A stretch of DNA of 64,000 nucleotides from Mikania micrantha (lineage: Eukaryota > Streptophyta > Magnoliopsida > Asterales > Asteraceae): positions 60,929,439-60,993,438 of the forward strand of contig CM018698.1 of NCBI GenBank assembly GCA_009363875.1, given 5' to 3'. Position numbers and translations under genes: made by a program. The notes beneath the pieces were generated by a model that ran no database searches, was not told where the DNA came from, and worked only from the letters and a program-made list of their open reading frames with translations. This document shows, piece after piece, positions 60,781 through 64,000 of the stretch (position 1 is its first letter; the number at the start of each line of letters is the position of its first letter).

Positions 60781-62511
60781 CTAGCTTATCCAATTGTGTA
60801 TTTCAATAGAGTTTTATGGGATCAAAGTAGCACACCTCATCCTAAAGTTTGTTAGAACGATTAAACTTAGTAGTCCCAATTTTCCTAAAGTTCAAGTTTA
60901 ATATTTTAAGTTTACGACATTCTATGGATTCTCTAAGAAGAATATATTTAAAATATATTTTTCTAAGTTTGAATAGTACTTTGTGAATATTTATTTAAAA
61001 TATTCCTACAATTTTGTAAAATAATATTCTTTATTGCTTTAAAGACTAGAAATGAACAAATAGTCATTAACATTTTATTTAAATTTAAATAAAATATCTT
61101 CTAAAATCTATAAATTATTGTTTAGAAGAATTACATAATTATTTAGAATATTTATGTATGATTATCCTAAATTTAATTAAGATTTAGGTCTTTAAAGTAA
61201 TTTGAAATTAATCAAAATTAGAAATTAAGATAATCATTTGACGTAAATATATAGTCGTATTTACAAATATTCAATTAATTTAATTTCATAAAAATACAAA
61301 AAAAAATCTTTAAGTCCTTCTTAAATGAATAATACAAAGTTTAAATGACTTTGGATTTATTTAAGATAAATAAATCTTAAATAAGTAATTATTTAACAAT
61401 TTTAATTTATTAACTATGTATAAAAAATCATCATTGTTTATGTATTAAATAAATCTTTAAGTCCTTCTTAAAAAATTTCTTTGTAGTTTATTTGTTAATT
61501 TTAAAAAGAAATATATATATATACACACACACATAAATTTTTATAATATTTATTGATTTAAAATAAACCTAATCCTTTAATACATAATTATTCAAAAATA
61601 TTGGTATATTGTGTTTTTTATTTCTTATTTATATAAGAAATGCAATCTACATTTTTATAAAAATTTTCGGCTAATTTAAAATCTGTAAAAATATCCTAAA
61701 ATGGCAAAAAAATGAATTTTGTAGAGAAAAATTAGAAAAACTCCAAAACTGCCAGTCACCAGGCTCAAACCCAGGTCGCCCGGCCATCAGGAGTTACCGC
61801 GCACACCCTAGACCACTCTGTTTGGGTCTTATGATCGTGAGGGTACTTGCCTGAGTTCCTCTTGTATTGAGTTTTCTTTTTTCCCCCACATCAGTTTATC
61901 GACAAACCCTAGTTCTATTTCTTTCGAATTCGTTTAACTTTGAGTTTGAAGGGGAGACTGAGATTCATTTAACCGAATTTTGCAGGACCAATTACGAAAT
62001 GAAAAGCGTTCGTGAGTGTGTTCTTTCGACACATATAGTTTTCAATGAGAGGAGTGTATTCCATCTATTAGTTGTGGATTTTATACGTGTTGAGTCTAAA
62101 TTTGAATCTCGGGTTCATGGTTCATATTTTTGGCAATGATTAGCCATTAACAGACTGTTAATTGATCTTGATTCGTGATTAGAACGATTTACGCGTTTAA
62201 AATCATACCATAATAATTGTCAATCAGACAGTAACCATAAAATTATTTTATAGAATAACTTTAGTTATACATTATTTTGCTTATATATACATAATGAATC
62301 CTATAACGTAAATTAGATTATTTGATATTTATATAAAAATATCATTAGAAATTCTATAATCATTTATTTAGACGTGTTATAATATATTGATAAAAATATA
62401 TTTATAATGCAAAAGTCTTAATACAAGGTCTTATTTATAATGATAAAAATAACTAAATGTTTAAATACATTGAATCTTAACCTTTGAATATATTTAAAGC
62501 TATAGGCATTG

Positions 62512-62550
<39 letters not shown>

Positions 62551-62690
62551 ATGAACCTAAAGCGGAATCAAACTAAAGAATCTCTCAGAACTTTTCGTTT
62601 AATTAAATTTATAACGATTACAAGTTTAAGTTATTATAGAAAAACCCTAAAGGTTACATGAAAACTGGAGGATCGGGTGGTCGTGTAGCT
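60781..62690. other. AT-rich intergenic region
   Basis: No gene seen. Includes (AT)n tracts at about 61509 and 62514-62543 and a degenerate tRNA-like head at 61755-61825. The open frame at 61867-62139 has no recognisable domain. Confidence 0.5.
61755..61825 (-). repeat. Degenerate tRNA-like sequence
   Basis: On the minus strand TGGTCTAGGG (A-box-like) is followed about 40 bases later by GGTTTGAGCC (B-box-like). The T-arm does not pair properly and the acceptor stem is not evident, so this is a SINE head or a tRNA relic, not a working tRNA gene. Confidence 0.35.
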
Positions 62691-62694
62691 TGTT

Positions 62695-63340
62695 GCCGTC
62701 GTGTCGAAAAGCGTCTTGTTTGGCAGTTGTAGGTCAGAATTGACGAACATAATCATGAGCATGTTCAACATCTGGAAAGGCATCCATTTGTAAGAAAACT
62801 GTCTCAAGATAAACATAAGATAGTGTGACAGCTGACAAAACAACTTATGGATCCGCGCAACATAGTGTCAAGAAAAAAGCAGAATCCTGATAATGTTTCT
62901 GCCACTAGAGATACATACAACGCCCAACAGAAAATAAAAAATGTAAAGAAAATAGGTATTACTCCGATGCGGGTTCTGGAAAACCTACTGCATTCTAAAG
63001 GCTATGTATATTATACCTGAGAATATCCTGCTATAAATGTCGTCGATAAAATTTTCTTTTGTCATCCGAAATCGTACACATATTTGTGAGCATTCCCACA
63101 TGTGCTGATGATCGACACAACATATAAAACGAATATGTACAGAATTCTGTTTGTACAAATTGTTGGTGTGACTTCAACACGTACACAAAACGTTTTGCAT
63201 TGCACATACGTTTGTAATAAAAGAACAAGAATAGAATTACTTGTAAGTGTTGCAACATGTGAAAGAAATGTTACACAAGTGTATGAAACCACGTGTCATA
63301 ATAACAAACCGAGATCTTACACTGATAAATGTGTGTAAGA
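62695..63340 (+). pseudogene. Mutator-like (MULE/FAR1-type) transposase remnant
   Basis: Plus-strand pieces read DEHNHE, HLEGHPFVRKLS-like, QNPDNVSATRDTYNAQQK, then FFCHPKSYTYL and AFPHVLMIDTTYKTNMYR followed by FVQIVGVTST. This order (FAR1-type DNA-binding end, then the MULE transposase domain with its catalytic Asp in MIDTTYKTN) matches plant MULE transposases. At least three stops interrupt it and the domain is cut off near 63340. No terminal repeats are visible in the window. Confidence 0.75.
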
Positions 63341-64000
63341 TAATATTTTAAGACGCATCTAGGTGCTTATACAGGTGGACACATAAACGAAAACATTTTA
63401 AAACACAGCATGACAAGTTTCTCTAACATTAATTGGAACAAATTCAGCCATATGTGGACGTCATTATGTGAATCTTCTTTTAATATCTTCTTGTTAACCT
63501 TAAACTTATGACATTATAAGAAGATGTGAAAATGGGGGCATTAGATTTAACCGTGAAATAAGTAAATAACACCCAGCATGATATGTCGTGAATGAACTGG
63601 AAGAGACTATGAACTATGAAGGAAAGAGAGCAACTGATTCGGCGAAAAGATTGAAACAAAATGTTTATTTGAAATAAAGATGCAAAAAGGCATAAAAGTA
63701 AGTTTAAATGAATAGTACGTTGATACTTGATACTGCATAGCATAGGTCACCATTATAAAAATGAGTTTTTATTTTCTTTATTTAGAGACTACTCATAATG
63801 TCTCGTCTTCTTTTGGCAAAATAAGAGCACACGTCCCTTAAAATCCTTGTTTTTTTTAACTCACTGTTTTGTTGAGTATCATCACAATTTTGGGACCGTA
63901 GGAGTTAAGTTGTCGGATTTTGACCATTCCACTTGATTCATTTTACAATAATGGCCTTTTATATGTTGAAATTTAGTGAAAGAAAAAACATGTAAAAAAG
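63341..64000. other. No gene seen to the window end
   Basis: AT-rich sequence without domains or repeat boundaries. It may be the remaining interior of the MULE, too decayed to read. Confidence 0.4.

Noticed and set aside
61755..61825. Functional tRNA gene
   Set aside because: A- and B-box-like motifs are present but the T arm and acceptor stem do not pair.

Overview
This is a plant nuclear window: AT-rich, with four spliced protein genes spread among many transposable elements. I infer a eudicot, and the long chromovirus LTRs and repeat styles suggest Asteraceae, but that family call is weak. All gene models were assembled by eye from splice sites and protein similarity. The four genes are an organellar DEAD-box RNA helicase of the RH22 type (+, 1396-3269), an IAA-amino-acid hydrolase of the ILR1/ILL family (-, 11411-7044), an ARG1-like J-domain protein closest to ARL1/DnaJ16 (-, 28730-25101) and a SAM-domain protein (-, 45969-31569). 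No functional link among them is apparent; they are ordinary housekeeping and signalling genes in a repeat-rich arm.

Layout. 1-5.9 kb: a decayed hAT-like repeat, then the helicase and plain intergenic DNA. 5.9-11.8 kb: a MULE-type MITE, a tRNA-derived SINE, and the hydrolase, whose 2.7 kb first intron holds an Athila-like remnant and a palindromic MITE; a second SINE copy lies just upstream of the gene. 11.97-19.9 kb: three solo LTRs nested inside one another. 19.9-25.1 kb: decayed LTR pieces, a hAT MITE, a large foldback and a gag-like remnant. 25.1-28.7 kb: the ARL1-like gene with a copia-type solo LTR in intron 7. 29.9-30.7 kb: a LINE reverse transcriptase remnant. 31.6-46 kb: the SAM gene, expanded by a Reina-type Ty3 element in intron 5 (itself split by a hAT element) and by copia and MULE remnants in intron 2. 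46-55.8 kb: a dense MITE zone with several elements whose target-site duplications are still readable, plus a second SINE family. 55.8-60.8 kb: a Tekay-type chromovirus LTR with part of its chromodomain, then a second LTR-like hairpin array. 60.8-64 kb: AT-rich DNA ending in a MULE transposase remnant.

The most unusual signal is inside the chromovirus-like LTRs. Three LTR families and one LTR-like segment each carry a tandem series of short stem-loops. Within a series the loop sequence is conserved while the stems change by paired substitutions. In the Tekay LTR most loops read UUCG, UGCG or UACG on the element's sense strand, that is the stable cUNCGg tetraloop class. This suggests selection on RNA structure in the retroelement transcript.
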